64,000 nt of DNA from contig JAFYUS010000006.1 in NCBI GenBank assembly GCA_017549505.1, positions 1 through 64,000 on the forward strand, written 5' to 3'. The DNA is from Bacteroidales bacterium (GTDB taxonomy: Bacteria > Bacteroidota > Bacteroidia > Bacteroidales > UBA932). Within the stretch, counting starts at the first letter, position 1. Every line of letters begins with the position of its first letter. This document shows positions 42,996-53,061 of the stretch, piece after piece. Under the pieces are notes generated by a model. That model had not been told where the DNA came from and searched no databases. It saw only the letters and a program-made list of their open reading frames with translations. Position numbers and translations under genes: made by a program.

Positions 42996-43970
42996 TTATT
43001 GTCCGTCTGTCGGTTTTGATACATTTTTCTTCTTTGTCTTTACTTTAATTGTATCAAAACCCTGACCATAAACACCCATTACGGTGGATACGGACAGGAA
43101 GGCATCAGGGTCTATGTTCTTCACATAGCGGAGAAGGAGATTGAGGTCAGTCTTTCTGGTGACCACCATAAGGACATTCCTGTCTTCCTTTGAGTACCAT
43201 CCCTTGGCAGGAATCACCGTGACTCCCCTCTTCATGTCGAAGGCGATGGCATCAGCCATCTCTTCGACCTTCTTGGTGAAGATGAAGGCCTGGACTGACT
43301 GCTTCGATCCTGACAGATACAGGTCGATGGCATAACCGCTGACCGTCACCTGAACAAGACCGTAGACCACTACAGCCAGTTTCTCTGCAAATGGAAGCAG
43401 CTCGCCTGTCTCGGTATAAGACGGGAAGAGAAGGGATGAAAGTATGATTCCTATATCTACTATGAGAATCACTCTTCCCGGCGAGGCAGGATAGAACTTG
43501 CACCATACCAACGCGATGATATCCGTACCTCCTGTACTGCCGCCCTGCGAGATGGAAAGGCCGATACCGAATCCTGCGATTATACCTCCGAGGAACGTAC
43601 AGATGAGCTTTCCATTGGAAAGGGCGAACTCATGGATGAAGTCAGAAGGAATGACCTTAGGCATGACGCTCAGAAGCAGAGATGTCATGAATATGGCATA
43701 GATGGTCTTTCCGCCGAATCCGGTTCCCAGAATCTTGGTTCCGACGATCAGAAGGATCACATTCAGGATGAAGTAGGTCACACCCATCGAAAGCCCTGTC
43801 GCATAGTACAGGATCGATGCAAAACCGGAAACACCTCCACCGATCAGGTTGTTCGGGAGAAGGAAGATGGTCCATCCGATGGCATAGGATACGACACCCA
43901 AAGTGACCAGACCGTATTCCTTAAGCGTGGTTCCGAGGGATTGAGGCAATATCTTACTGCTCATTTTCAA
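42996..43970 (-). CDS. YitT family membrane protein (distal copy)
   Basis: A 324-residue protein with five to six membrane helices (YitT_membrane, DUF161) and a cytoplasmic C-terminal DUF2179 domain (about 225-305, with RGVTVIPAKGWYSKEDRNVLMVVTRK). The short glycine-rich segment SQGGSTGGTDIIALV is a family landmark. Function not established; transport is often assumed. Its start lies 17 bases inside the end of the upstream paralogue. The C-terminus is lysine-rich. Confidence 0.9.
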   Translation of the reverse strand: MKMSSKILPQSLGTTLKEYGLVTLGVVSYAIGWTIFLLPNNLIGGGVSGFASILYYATGLSMGVTYFILNVILLIVGTKILGTGFGGKTIYAIFMTSLLLSVMPKVIPSDFIHEFALSNGKLICTFLGGIIAGFGIGLSISQGGSTGGTDIIALVWCKFYPASPGRVILIVDIGIILSSLLFPSYTETGELLPFAEKLAVVVYGLVQVTVSGYAIDLYLSGSKQSVQAFIFTKKVEEMADAIAFDMKRGVTVIPAKGWYSKEDRNVLMVVTRKTDLNLLLRYVKNIDPDAFLSVSTVMGVYGQGFDTIKVKTKKKNVSKPTDGQ

Positions 43971-44865
43971 GTTCCTCCTTATTCTTTTTCATCTTGAGTC
44001 CGGTCTTGACTTCCTCAAAGCCTTCACCGAAGACGCTCATGGCTGTCGAAACAGAGATGAAAGCCTTCTTGTCTATAGACTTTATTTCGTTCACCACCTC
44101 GTTCATCTGATACTTTCTGGCAATGATCAGAAGGACCTTGCTTTCCTTCTGGGAATACCATCCTACAGACTGGAGGGCAGTCACACCACGATGGACATTG
44201 TTGATTATGTGGTCGGCAATCTCCTGATACTTGGACGAGAAGACAAGGATCTGCACGGAAGATTTGTTTCCGAGCAGAACGAAGTCCACTCCGAACGAGA
44301 AGCCAAGCATCACGACAAACGCATAGATAAGGTCTACAAGACCCTTGTCCGGAACGAAGAGCAGACATGAAATGATGAATATGTCAGTATAGAGGTATAC
44401 CCTTCCCGGAGATACCGGCCAATACTTGTTTATCATCATCGCGATGATGTCTGTACCTCCTGTACTTCCTCCACGGAGAAGGACGAGTCCGATACCTATC
44501 GACTCCAGCGTAGCTCCTACAAGCGCCACAAGGAACTTCTCGTCCATCATGACTTCCAGCTGAGGGAACTTCGGAAGAAGATCGAACAGGAGGGACGTCA
44601 GCGCAATCACATAGATGGTCTTGAATCCGAACGCCTTTCCAAGGGAAAGGAATCCGAGAATCAGAAGGATCACGTTGATTATCGGGTATGTCAGACCGAC
44701 AGGGATACCTGTACCATACTGGATGATGGTACAGAGACCTGTAAGTCCGCCGCTGGCAAGTCCGTTAGGAATCAGGAACGATGTCCATGCCATGCAGAAG
44801 ATGACCGAACCGACGGTCATCAGGAAATAGTCCAGAATTACATTGAGGACTTTACTTGATTTCAT
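43954..44865 (-). CDS. YitT family membrane protein (proximal copy)
   Basis: A 303-residue paralogue of the next gene, with the same membrane part, the RGGSTGGTDIIAMMI landmark and a C-terminal DUF2179 domain (HRGVTALQSVGWYSQKESKVLLIIARK). The pair overlaps by 17 bases and lies 14 bases behind leuS. Both copies are full-length with diverged sequences, so this is an old tandem duplication, and the two may act as a heteromer (inference). Confidence 0.9.
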   Translation of the reverse strand: MKSSKVLNVILDYFLMTVGSVIFCMAWTSFLIPNGLASGGLTGLCTIIQYGTGIPVGLTYPIINVILLILGFLSLGKAFGFKTIYVIALTSLLFDLLPKFPQLEVMMDEKFLVALVGATLESIGIGLVLLRGGSTGGTDIIAMMINKYWPVSPGRVYLYTDIFIISCLLFVPDKGLVDLIYAFVVMLGFSFGVDFVLLGNKSSVQILVFSSKYQEIADHIINNVHRGVTALQSVGWYSQKESKVLLIIARKYQMNEVVNEIKSIDKKAFISVSTAMSVFGEGFEEVKTGLKMKKNKEELENEQ

Positions 44866-44879
44866 AGGTCAGTTGAAAG

Positions 44880-47645
44880 TTATTTAACAACGATATTCAC
44901 GATCTTGCCAGGAACTACAATCACCTTGACGATATTGCCTTCTGCTACATATTTCGCAGTCTGGTCGAGAGAGCGCACATGAGCATCGACGTCTTCACGG
45001 GACATGTCAAGAGGAAGATCTACAGTAAATCTTGTCTTTCCGTTGAACGACACGGCATAGGTGCATGTATTCTCTACAGTGTAAGCCTCTACATACTCAG
45101 GGAATGCGGCATATGTGATGCTCTCCTTGTGGCCGAGGGCCTCCCAAAGCTCTTCAGCGATATGAGGTGCGAACGGTGAAAGAAGGATGGCAAGAGGCTC
45201 GAGAATCTCTCTCTTGCTGCACTTGAGGTCAGTCAGGTCGTTTACAGCGATCATGAATGCGCTGACAGCTGTATTGAAAGAGAATGCCTCGATGTCTGCA
45301 CGGACCTTGCCGATGAGCTTATGGAGAGCCTTGAGTTCCTCCGGTGTCGCCTTCTCGTCAGTAACGATGAATCCGTCCCTGTCATAGAACATTCTCCATA
45401 CCTTCCTGAGGAAGCGGTTGACACCGTCGATACCCTTTGTATCCCATGGCTTCGACTGCTCGAGAGGTCCGAGGAACATCTCGTAAAGTCTCAGTGTATC
45501 AGCACCGTATGTATCACATATCATATCAGGGTTCACGACATTGAACATCGACTTCGACATCTTCTCGATAGCCCATCCGCAGATGTATTCGCCATCTTCG
45601 AGGATGAACTCTGCTGTCGCATATTCCGGCATCCATGCCTTGAACGCCTCGAGGTCAAGACGGTCGTTACGCACGATGTTTACATCAACATGGATCTCAG
45701 TTGTCTCATACTGGTCCTTGAGACCTACAGACACGAAGGTATTTGTATTGATTATACGGTATACGAAGTTAGAACGTCCCTGGATCATACCCTGGTTGAT
45801 GAGCTTTCTGAACGGCTCCTTCTCGCATACATATCCGAGGTCAAAGAGGAACTTGTTCCAGAAACGCGAGTAGATAAGGTGTCCTGTAGCATGCTCAGTA
45901 CCACCGATATAGAGGTCGACATCCCTCCAGTACTCGTCAGCTTCAGTACTTACAAGAGCCTGGTCGTTGTGAGGGTCCATATAGCGGAGGTAGTATGCGC
46001 TGCTGCCCGCAAAGCCAGGCATTGTGCTGAGTTCTATAGGATAGCCTTCGTATGTCCAGTCTGCTGCACGTCCAAGAGGTGGTTCACCTGTCTCTGTAGG
46101 GAGGAACTTGTCCACCTCAGGAAGTTCAAGAGGAAGCGCCTCGAGAGGCATAGGCGTAGCGATGCCGTCCTTGAAGTACATAGGGAACGGTTCTCCCCAA
46201 TATCTCTGACGAGAGAAGATCGCATCACGCAGGCGGTAGTTGATCTTCCTGCGGCCGATTCCATGCTGCTCGACGTAGTCGATTGCAGCCGGAATCGCCT
46301 CCTTGACGGTCAGTCCGTTCAGGAAGCCTGAATTGCACATGATGCCTTCCTTGGCATCGAAGCTTGACTCGCTCACGTCGCAGCCCTCGATGAGAGGAAT
46401 TACCGGAAGGTTGAAATGTCTTGCGAAAGCGTAGTCTCGGCTGTCGTGGGCAGGTACTGCCATGATGGCACCTGTACCATAACCTGCAAGGACATATTCA
46501 GAGATCCATACAGGGACCTTCTCTCCTGTGAGAGGGTTGGTAGCATATGAACCCGAGAATACACCTGTAACCTTTCTTGTCTCCGTCATACGCTCACGCT
46601 CTGTCTTCTTCTTGGCCATCGCAAGGTATTCTGCAACAGCCTCTTTCTGAGATTCAACAGTAAGTTTCTCAACCCACTCGCTCTCAGGAGCAAGAACCAT
46701 GAACGTAACGCCGAACACTGTATCTGCACGGGTAGTGAAGATGGTCATGTCGTACTCTTCGGTACCGTTCGACACCTTGAAGACCATCTCGGCACCCTGG
46801 CTCTTTCCGATCCAGTTGCGCTGCATGTCCTTGAGGGAATCTGTCCAGTCGAGGTCTTCGAGATCCTCGAGCAGACGTCCTGCATATGCAGATACTCGAA
46901 GCTGCCACTGGGTCATCTTCTTCTGCTCCACAGGATGTCCTCCACGTACAGAATAGCCTTCCTTCACTTCGTCGTTAGCGAGCACTGTACCGAGGGCAGG
47001 ACACCAGTTTACAGCTGTCTCGCCCTGATATGCTATACGGTACTGCATGAGCACGTCGGCCTTCTGTCTGTCTGTGAATGAAGCCCATTCCTGAGCTGTG
47101 AAAGGAGTCACGTCTCCGCAAGCTGCATCTACTGCAGAGCTTCCTCCCTGAACGAAAGCAGCCTCAAGTTCAGCTATAGGGCGAGCCTTCTGCTGCACAT
47201 TGTCATACCAGCTGTCGAACATCTGAAGGAACGCCCACTGTGTCCACTTGTAATAACCGGGATCGCATGTACGCACCTCACGCGACCAGTCGTATGAGAA
47301 TCCGATCCTGTCCATCTGCTCGCGATAGCGGGCGATGTTCTTCTCGGTAGTCACTGCAGGGTGCTGTCCTGTCTGGATTGCGTACTGCTCGGCCGGAAGG
47401 CCGAATGCGTCATATCCCATCGGGTGGAGCACATTGAATCCGCACAGACGCTTGTAGCGGCTGTAGATGTCGCTCGCGATGTATCCGAGCGGGTGTCCTA
47501 CATGAAGACCGGCTCCCGAAGGATACGGGAACATGTCGAGGACATAGTATTTTGGCTTGCTGCTGTCGATTTCTGCCTTGAATGTGTGGTTGGCGGCCCA
47601 ATAGGCCTGCCATTTCCTTTCGATTTCCTTAAAATTGTAATCCAT
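44880..47645 (-). CDS. leuS: Leucyl-tRNA synthetase
   Basis: A 921-residue class Ia aminoacyl-tRNA synthetase charging tRNA-Leu. It has a HIGH-type motif HVGHPLGY near the N-terminus, a large CP1 editing domain with [13 protein letters not shown] and the conserved [13 protein letters not shown], the KMSKS loop ([10 protein letters not shown]), the anticodon domain and the small C-terminal domain. Length is normal. It is the third gene of the operon starting at 49510. Confidence 0.98.
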   Translation of the reverse strand: MDYNFKEIERKWQAYWAANHTFKAEIDSSKPKYYVLDMFPYPSGAGLHVGHPLGYIASDIYSRYKRLCGFNVLHPMGYDAFGLPAEQYAIQTGQHPAVTTEKNIARYREQMDRIGFSYDWSREVRTCDPGYYKWTQWAFLQMFDSWYDNVQQKARPIAELEAAFVQGGSSAVDAACGDVTPFTAQEWASFTDRQKADVLMQYRIAYQGETAVNWCPALGTVLANDEVKEGYSVRGGHPVEQKKMTQWQLRVSAYAGRLLEDLEDLDWTDSLKDMQRNWIGKSQGAEMVFKVSNGTEEYDMTIFTTRADTVFGVTFMVLAPESEWVEKLTVESQKEAVAEYLAMAKKKTERERMTETRKVTGVFSGSYATNPLTGEKVPVWISEYVLAGYGTGAIMAVPAHDSRDYAFARHFNLPVIPLIEGCDVSESSFDAKEGIMCNSGFLNGLTVKEAIPAAIDYVEQHGIGRRKINYRLRDAIFSRQRYWGEPFPMYFKDGIATPMPLEALPLELPEVDKFLPTETGEPPLGRAADWTYEGYPIELSTMPGFAGSSAYYLRYMDPHNDQALVSTEADEYWRDVDLYIGGTEHATGHLIYSRFWNKFLFDLGYVCEKEPFRKLINQGMIQGRSNFVYRIINTNTFVSVGLKDQYETTEIHVDVNIVRNDRLDLEAFKAWMPEYATAEFILEDGEYICGWAIEKMSKSMFNVVNPDMICDTYGADTLRLYEMFLGPLEQSKPWDTKGIDGVNRFLRKVWRMFYDRDGFIVTDEKATPEELKALHKLIGKVRADIEAFSFNTAVSAFMIAVNDLTDLKCSKREILEPLAILLSPFAPHIAEELWEALGHKESITYAAFPEYVEAYTVENTCTYAVSFNGKTRFTVDLPLDMSREDVDAHVRSLDQTAKYVAEGNIVKVIVVPGKIVNIVVK

Positions 47646-47659
47646 AGGTGTATGTTTTT

Positions 47660-48985
47660 TTATTTTCTCTTCTTTTCAAGCTTGAATTCCACCGGAAGCG
47701 TTATCGATGTACGTACTTTTTCACCGTTCTTGCGTCCCGGTTTCCATTTTGGAGATGCGCTGATGACCTTCACCGCTTCCGCATCAAGCTCTTCCGAAAC
47801 GCTTTTGGCCACTCTGACATCCGTAACCTTTCCGTCCTTGTCGATTATGAACTGGACCATGACCTGTCCCTGTATGCCTTCCCTCAGTGCCGCTTCAGGA
47901 TATTTCAGGTACTGATATACCCACTTGTCAAGGAATTGGGCGGGATCTGCGCTGTTAAGGAAGACTGGACGCTGGTCACATTGATAATATGGCACCGCAC
48001 CGTCATAAGCGGATCCCTGAGCCTTTACTGATCTGAAAGCAGGCGCGACATTGAGGTTAGCCAGGGCGAAGACATAGTTGTATAGGTACTCCAGCTCGCG
48101 TTCCATCATCTCATAATCTATGATGGACTGTGTGTCCCTGTCTGTATTGTGTTCCGGATAACGTCCCGTCGTAAAGACGATGGAAGGTATCTCCTTTGCA
48201 TAGAACGCACGGTGGTCGGAAGGGTATATCTCGTTGGATGTCAGTTCGGGACGGATCGGCTGAAGTTCCCCTGCAAGGGTATTTACTATAGCATTCATAT
48301 CCATGTTGGATCCGCTGTATGCATAGAATCCGTTATATCCTGTACCCAGACAATCCAGATTTACCATCGCATCTATCTTCGCTGTTTCAGGGAAGGAACG
48401 GTTCAGGAAGTACCATGCTCCGGCAAAAGTCTCATTCGACGAGCCGAAGGCTGCAAAAAGTACGGAACGTCTGAACATTATGGAGTTTGTCTTGACCATT
48501 CTTGCAAGCTCGACCAGCATAGCCAGTCCTGAGGCGTTTCCGTTGGCTCCATAAAAGACACGTTCCACCGGTCTTCCGTCCACAGTCATTGTCATCGTAC
48601 CGATATTGTCCAGTCTGGCTGCAACCACAATATAATCGTTGCGCAGCTCCTTGTCATATCCTTCTACAAAACCTATGACGTTCCGGGAAGTAAGCGTATC
48701 TCCCGTCTCCTTCCGGATTCCGAAGATATCACCACCGGAGGGGGTCAGAAGGTCAATTCCATATTCCTTGAACATCTGCTCGACATACTGTGCGGCTTCC
48801 TTTTCTCCCTCCGATCCGGCCTTGCGTCCTTCAAGATGTGCGGCTGAAAGCGTACGCACATGGGACTTGAAGGCGGCCACGGTCTCGCTGTCGTCGAGAT
48901 CCTCATAGGCCGCTCCGCTGCGGAACTGGGCGGAAAGAAGCACAGGCATCAGCGCCAATGCAGATATAAGCAGTAATCTTTTCAT
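47660..48985 (-). CDS. M28-like domain with lost catalytic residues, fused to TonB C-terminal domain
   Basis: A 441-residue exported protein (signal ending LLSAQ). Residues about 30-330 have the M28 peptidase fold (VVELARM-type LVELARM, NLDCLG, SDHRAFY), but several essential residues are replaced. The ligand histidine of the usual AHxD motif is Arg ([10 protein letters not shown]), the bridging Asp of GADDNASG is Asn (GANGNASG), and the catalytic Glu of the EE pair is Asn (SSNETFAG). Residues about 350-437 are a TonB C-terminal domain ([38 protein letters not shown]). A binding or scaffold role in the periplasm is inferred. It follows the SPOR lipoprotein after 3 bases. Confidence 0.85.
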   Translation of the reverse strand: MKRLLLISALALMPVLLSAQFRSGAAYEDLDDSETVAAFKSHVRTLSAAHLEGRKAGSEGEKEAAQYVEQMFKEYGIDLLTPSGGDIFGIRKETGDTLTSRNVIGFVEGYDKELRNDYIVVAARLDNIGTMTMTVDGRPVERVFYGANGNASGLAMLVELARMVKTNSIMFRRSVLFAAFGSSNETFAGAWYFLNRSFPETAKIDAMVNLDCLGTGYNGFYAYSGSNMDMNAIVNTLAGELQPIRPELTSNEIYPSDHRAFYAKEIPSIVFTTGRYPEHNTDRDTQSIIDYEMMERELEYLYNYVFALANLNVAPAFRSVKAQGSAYDGAVPYYQCDQRPVFLNSADPAQFLDKWVYQYLKYPEAALREGIQGQVMVQFIIDKDGKVTDVRVAKSVSEELDAEAVKVISASPKWKPGRKNGEKVRTSITLPVEFKLEKKRK

Positions 48986-48988
48986 CTT

Positions 48989-49510
48989 TTACTCGTTTAC
49001 AAGAATCCATACATCCTTAGGGCAGAAACTTTCCTTCTTCACGCTGTTCAATGCGAGATATGCATCAGAAAGTCTGTTGACAGGACTTACTCCTACAGCA
49101 ATCAGGCCACCTTTGCCGAAACTTATCAAAGCCGGCTTATAACCTGCTGTCTTGGCCACATTGAAAAGGGCTTCTGCGTTAGATCTTGTCCTGAACGAAC
49201 CCAGGATTATATAATATCTTGATTCGAGCTTTGTCGCGAACAGACCTCCCATTGCGGCAGGATTAAGAATCGAACCACCTAGCTGACGGATGGAATCCAA
49301 TGCGTTCAACGAGTCCTGTATCATCCTCTGCTCCACATTGCGCAGAGAGTCAAGACGGGCCTGAAGAGCAGCTTCTTCCGCACGGAGGAGCTCCACCCTC
49401 TTCAACTCGACATCTTCACTTGTAGGACGACCGGCAAGCTTACGCATGAAGTCGCAGCCTGTAAGGCAGAGCAGCGACACGACAGCCAGCAATATGCAAC
49501 TCTTTTTCAT
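48989..49510 (-). CDS. SPOR-domain lipoprotein
   Basis: A 173-residue lipoprotein (signal ending CLTGC). A predicted coiled coil (about 36-80, rich in Glu, Leu and Arg) is followed by a SPOR domain (about 95-172, starting SRYYIILGSFRTRSNAEALFNVAKTAGYKP), which in known proteins binds denuded septal peptidoglycan. It is probably tethered in the periplasm and linked to cell division or wall remodelling. First gene of a five-gene operon. Confidence 0.88.
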   Translation of the reverse strand: MKKSCILLAVVSLLCLTGCDFMRKLAGRPTSEDVELKRVELLRAEEAALQARLDSLRNVEQRMIQDSLNALDSIRQLGGSILNPAAMGGLFATKLESRYYIILGSFRTRSNAEALFNVAKTAGYKPALISFGKGGLIAVGVSPVNRLSDAYLALNSVKKESFCPKDVWILVNE

Positions 49511-49535
49511 AAGGATTCATTTTTGCGTATTCGTG

Positions 49536-49566
49536 CAAATTTAACGATTTAATGCTCTGAGACAAA
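49536..49566 (-). promoter_or_regulatory. Promoter of the SPOR-M28-leuS-yitT-yitT operon
   Basis: On the minus strand TTTG (49563-49566), 19 bases, TAAATTTG (49536-49543): an exact match to the Bacteroidota promoter consensus. It lies 26 bases upstream of the SPOR gene start. Confidence 0.88.
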
Positions 49567-49577
49567 ATAATTCTTGA

Positions 49578-49585
49578 TATATTTG
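49578..49585 (+). promoter_or_regulatory. Promoter -7 element for the CapA-like gene
   Basis: TATATTTG on the plus strand, ending 13 bases before the GTG start at 49599; no good -33 box. Divergent from the operon promoter next to it. If the transcript begins here the leader is very short. Confidence 0.5.
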
Positions 49586-49598
49586 TAGTCATAACATT

Positions 49599-50726
49599 GT
49601 GCACGCATTGTCAGTACATGATAATTACATATCGAAGGTCATTTTTGCCGCCATTTTCCTATTCGGAATCTGCGGCAGTTTCGTCCATGCACAGGAAATA
49701 AAGGTAAGGAAAAGACTTGACGAAGTGCCTCCCCTTTTCAGACAGGACACCCTGACATTATGTTTCATGGGAGACATGATGATGCATGCGAAACAACTTG
49801 AGACAGCCCACAGAGGAGGGCAGGAATATGATTTCCGGTCATATTTCAGGCTGATCGAAGACCGCATCAAGAGCGCGGATATCGCTGTCGCAAACATGGA
49901 ATTCACTCTCGCAGGAGAGCCGTATTCCGGTTATCCTTGCTTCTCGGCCCCGGATTCATATGCATGTTATCTCGCAGACTGCGGATTCGATGTATTCCTG
50001 GCTGCCAACAACCATATATTGGACAAGGGCAGCGAGGGAGCGGCAAGAACTGCCGGAATCTACCGGGAACTTGAGAAAGAGAAAGGCATCAGGTTCACAG
50101 GACTCGCCATGGACGAAGAGGAAAGAGAAAGAAATCACCCTCTCATGATGCGTCGCAAAGGCATCACCCTGGCGATGGTCAACTTTACCTACGGCACCAA
50201 TCTTGGGTACACTGCACATTGGCCAAAGACCAACTATATGGGAGACAGGGATGGATTGCTGCAGGTATTGAAAAAATCGGAAAATGCCGACATAGTCATC
50301 GTACTCCCCCATTGGGGCCCGGAATACAGCCTGACTCATTCTGCAAGCCAGGAAAAGACCGCAGAATGGCTGGCGGATAACGGCGCCGACATAATAATCG
50401 GAGCACACCCGCACGTGGTCCAGGACACCGCTTCGGTACAAGGAATACCGGTAATCTATTCGCTTGGGAACGCTGTTTCCAACATGAGCGCAACGAACAC
50501 TCAGCTGGAACTGATGGTGACCTTGAAGATCGTACGCCATTGGAACGGAGACATAGATATGATGAGGCCGGAAATTACCTGGCTATGGTGTTCAAGGCCA
50601 GGAGGCTTCGGCAACGATTATACGGTCATTCCGGTCGAAGAATACATCGGCACCAGAGATGAATGGAAAGGAGGCTGGGAATACGACAAGATGGTGTCGA
50701 CATACGAAAGAATAAGAAAACAATAG
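49599..50726 (+). CDS. CapA-family (PGA_cap) metallophosphatase-like protein
   Basis: A protein of about 375 residues with an N-terminal hydrophobic segment ending FVHAQ and a CapA/PGA_cap domain of the calcineurin-like fold: CFMGDMMMH, VANMEFTL, LAANNHILDKG, VLPHWGPEYS, IIIGAHPHVVQ and VIYSLGNAVSN. The family is named after poly-gamma-glutamate capsule synthesis, but no capsule genes are near, so the role is open. No ATG fits the start: only GTG (49599) or TTG (49608) precedes the signal segment, and GTG is used here. PhoH follows after 7 bases. Confidence 0.85.
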   Translation: MHALSVHDNYISKVIFAAIFLFGICGSFVHAQEIKVRKRLDEVPPLFRQDTLTLCFMGDMMMHAKQLETAHRGGQEYDFRSYFRLIEDRIKSADIAVANMEFTLAGEPYSGYPCFSAPDSYACYLADCGFDVFLAANNHILDKGSEGAARTAGIYRELEKEKGIRFTGLAMDEEERERNHPLMMRRKGITLAMVNFTYGTNLGYTAHWPKTNYMGDRDGLLQVLKKSENADIVIVLPHWGPEYSLTHSASQEKTAEWLADNGADIIIGAHPHVVQDTASVQGIPVIYSLGNAVSNMSATNTQLELMVTLKIVRHWNGDIDMMRPEITWLWCSRPGGFGNDYTVIPVEEYIGTRDEWKGGWEYDKMVSTYERIRKQ

Positions 50727-50733
50727 ATATATA

Positions 50734-51684
50734 ATGAGCAGACAATCAATCAGACTTGAAGCGATCGATCCGATAGAAATATACGGACCAGGAAACAAGA
50801 ACCTTGAGGCCCTGTGCGGCTATTTTCCTGAACTTAAAGTAGTTGCAAGAGGAAATGAAATCATCCTGGACGGAAAGGAAAAGGATGTGGAGGATTTTAC
50901 CGTCAAGCTTCACATGCTTATCGAAAGAAGGAAGCATAAGATGAACGTGACTCCGTATGATGTGGAGGACCTTTTCGACGGAGAATGCACTCCAGACAGG
51001 TTCAAGCTCTGCGGAGATTCGGTGATAGTACACGGAAATGACGGCAAGCCGATCAAGGCAAGAAACAGGACGCAGCAGGAGATGGTCAAGGCCTATTTTG
51101 ACAATGACCTGATATTCGCAGTCGGCCCGGCCGGAACAGGAAAGACCTATATCGCCATCGCTCTTGCAGTAAGGGCGCTTAAGAACAGGGAAATCAAAAG
51201 AATCATCCTGACACGTCCTGCAGTCGAAGCAGGCGAAAGGCTGGGATTCCTTCCGGGAGACCTCAAGGATAAGCTGGATCCGTATCTCCAGCCTCTTTAT
51301 GACGCTCTTGGGGACATGATTCCTGCCAAAAGGCTACAGGAGTTCATGGCAGAGGGAACCATCCAGATTGCGCCTCTTGCCTATATGAGAGGACGAACTC
51401 TCGACAGGGCATGCGTGATACTTGATGAGGCACAGAACACTAATCTCGGTCAGTTGAAGATGTTCCTGACGAGAATGGGATGCGATGCCAAGTTCATAGT
51501 GACAGGAGATGCCAGCCAGATAGACCTTCCGAACAAAAGGGATTCAGGCCTCCTGAAGGGCATAGAACTGACCAAGGGTATAAAAGGCATAAAGACCATA
51601 ACCTTCCGTAACGAAGACATCGTACGACATCCGCTTGTCACCAAGATCGTGAAGGCATTTGAAAAAGGGGAAACGGCCGAATAG
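50734..51684 (+). CDS. phoH: PhoH-like ATPase
   Basis: A 316-residue cytoplasmic protein with an N-terminal KH-like region and a PhoH P-loop ATPase domain. The Walker A motif is GPAGTGKTYIAIALAV and the Walker B region CVILDEAQNTNLGQLKMFLTRMG, with ILTRPAVEAGERLGFLPGD as the family signature. PhoH proteins are linked to RNA metabolism. It probably shares a transcript with the CapA-like gene and ends in a terminator that overlaps its last codons. Confidence 0.95.
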   Translation: MSRQSIRLEAIDPIEIYGPGNKNLEALCGYFPELKVVARGNEIILDGKEKDVEDFTVKLHMLIERRKHKMNVTPYDVEDLFDGECTPDRFKLCGDSVIVHGNDGKPIKARNRTQQEMVKAYFDNDLIFAVGPAGTGKTYIAIALAVRALKNREIKRIILTRPAVEAGERLGFLPGDLKDKLDPYLQPLYDALGDMIPAKRLQEFMAEGTIQIAPLAYMRGRTLDRACVILDEAQNTNLGQLKMFLTRMGCDAKFIVTGDASQIDLPNKRDSGLLKGIELTKGIKGIKTITFRNEDIVRHPLVTKIVKAFEKGETAE

Positions 51685-51700
51685 CCATTTCCCCTTTTTT
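51662..51700 (+). terminator. Terminator overlapping the end of phoH
   Basis: AAAAAGGGGAAA (51662-51673) pairs with TTTCCCCTTTTT (51688-51699), with an inner GGC/GCC; the T run forms part of the stem and continues to 51700. The left arm lies in the last phoH codons. The A tract also allows termination from the other side. Confidence 0.82.
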
Positions 51701-51720
51701 CATTTATATGTTTAAGGCAA

Positions 51721-53040
51721 TTACTGTACGTTAGCCTTTACATACTCGTTGTACTTCTTGTATCCTTCCATGTACTTGTCCTCAACTGATGAGAAACGGT
51801 AGTAGATGTTCTTGAGATACTCTGCAGCGTTGAGCTTCACCTGGATGTTCTGAGATACTTCGAAAGCCTTCTCGAACGGCTCGATAGCATCAAGAAGAAC
51901 CTGCTCGTATTCCTTAACGAGTGCCTGATACTTTGCATCGTCAAGCTCATTCTGTGCCTTCTCTGAAAGCTCTACTGCCTTGTCATAAAGGAGAGCTCCC
52001 TGTCCGTGGTAACCGAAATCGTAGTTTGGATCTACAGTTGCGCACTCCTTGTAAGCTGCAAGAGCCTTGTCGAAGTCGCCGAGCTGCTTGTGGATGTTAC
52101 CTTCTACATAATAGAGAGATACGTTGTTAGGCTCATTCTGCTTTGCCTGTCCGATGAGTTCGAAGAGTCTGTCTGTATTCTCACCGCTCTCAAGATAGTA
52201 GTTGATGAGGCCGATAAGGATGCTCTGGCTCTGAGGGAACTTCACGAAACCTGTCTCGAGGGTCTCAACGCCCTTCGCCTTGTCACCAAGGTTGAAGTAT
52301 ACGTCACCGAGCTTTGCATAGACCTCACCGTTCTCATAGTAGTAGTTGTTTGCAAGGCACTTCTCGAAAAGATTCTTTGCTGTCTCGAAGTCCTTTGATG
52401 CCCAATAGATATAACCTGCATTGTAAAGAGCAGTTGTATCTACAACAGAGTTAGGAGCTGTCTCGGAAGCAGCTGCTGCCTTAACGATGAGCTCACCTGC
52501 CTTCTTGTAATCGCCAAGAGAGTACTGGTTCATACCGTCATTGAAGTATCTCTGCTGGATAGCCTGGATACCTGCAACGATATCCTTGGTCTTAGACTGC
52601 TTCACGTCAACTTCGTAAGCCTTTGCATAAGCAGCAAGAGCACCTGCAAGAGGATCCTCGAATACAGGAACAGTCACCTCAACGATTCTGAGGACGTCTG
52701 TACCGTCGAAATAAAGGTTCTTGTTTGCGTAAACTTCCTTCTTGAAAGGCATTCCGTCTACAACAACTTCCTCTACAGCTACAGGCTTCTCATTACCCAT
52801 CATCATCTGGAGCTGCACACGTGGACTGTTTACAAGCACGTTTCCTACAGGAGCATCATATGCGTCCATGTAAGATGTCGCGAGCTTGAGCCAGGTAGCA
52901 ACCTTAGTGTTCTTCTTAGGATTCTGTGAAGCTTCTTCAGCTGCAAGAACAGCCTTCTTTGCAGCCTCTGGAGACTTAACCTGTGCATCAGCCACCTGAA
53001 CTGCCAGGAGGACTGCCAATGCGATTAAAATTCTTTTCAT
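51721..53040 (-). CDS. Exported tetratricopeptide-repeat protein
   Basis: A 439-residue protein with a signal peptide (ending VADAQ) and no lipobox. The first 130 residues contain helices and a short beta segment; residues about 145-400 hold several TPR-like helix pairs (for example ALYNAGYIYWASKDFETAKNLFEKCLANN, YYVEGNIHKQLGDFDKALAAYKECATVDP). Such proteins mediate protein contacts in the periplasm. It follows gyrA on the same strand after 21 bases. No specific function is recognisable. Confidence 0.85.
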   Translation of the reverse strand: MKRILIALAVLLAVQVADAQVKSPEAAKKAVLAAEEASQNPKKNTKVATWLKLATSYMDAYDAPVGNVLVNSPRVQLQMMMGNEKPVAVEEVVVDGMPFKKEVYANKNLYFDGTDVLRIVEVTVPVFEDPLAGALAAYAKAYEVDVKQSKTKDIVAGIQAIQQRYFNDGMNQYSLGDYKKAGELIVKAAAASETAPNSVVDTTALYNAGYIYWASKDFETAKNLFEKCLANNYYYENGEVYAKLGDVYFNLGDKAKGVETLETGFVKFPQSQSILIGLINYYLESGENTDRLFELIGQAKQNEPNNVSLYYVEGNIHKQLGDFDKALAAYKECATVDPNYDFGYHGQGALLYDKAVELSEKAQNELDDAKYQALVKEYEQVLLDAIEPFEKAFEVSQNIQVKLNAAEYLKNIYYRFSSVEDKYMEGYKKYNEYVKANVQ

Positions 53041-53061
53041 AATGCTTTGGTATTAAGTTAT

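Noticed and set aside
45321..46331. A 336-codon open frame on the plus strand opposite leuS
   Set aside because: It lies entirely within the clearly coding leuS gene, has no recognisable domain, and mirrors the codon pattern of leuS on the other strand.
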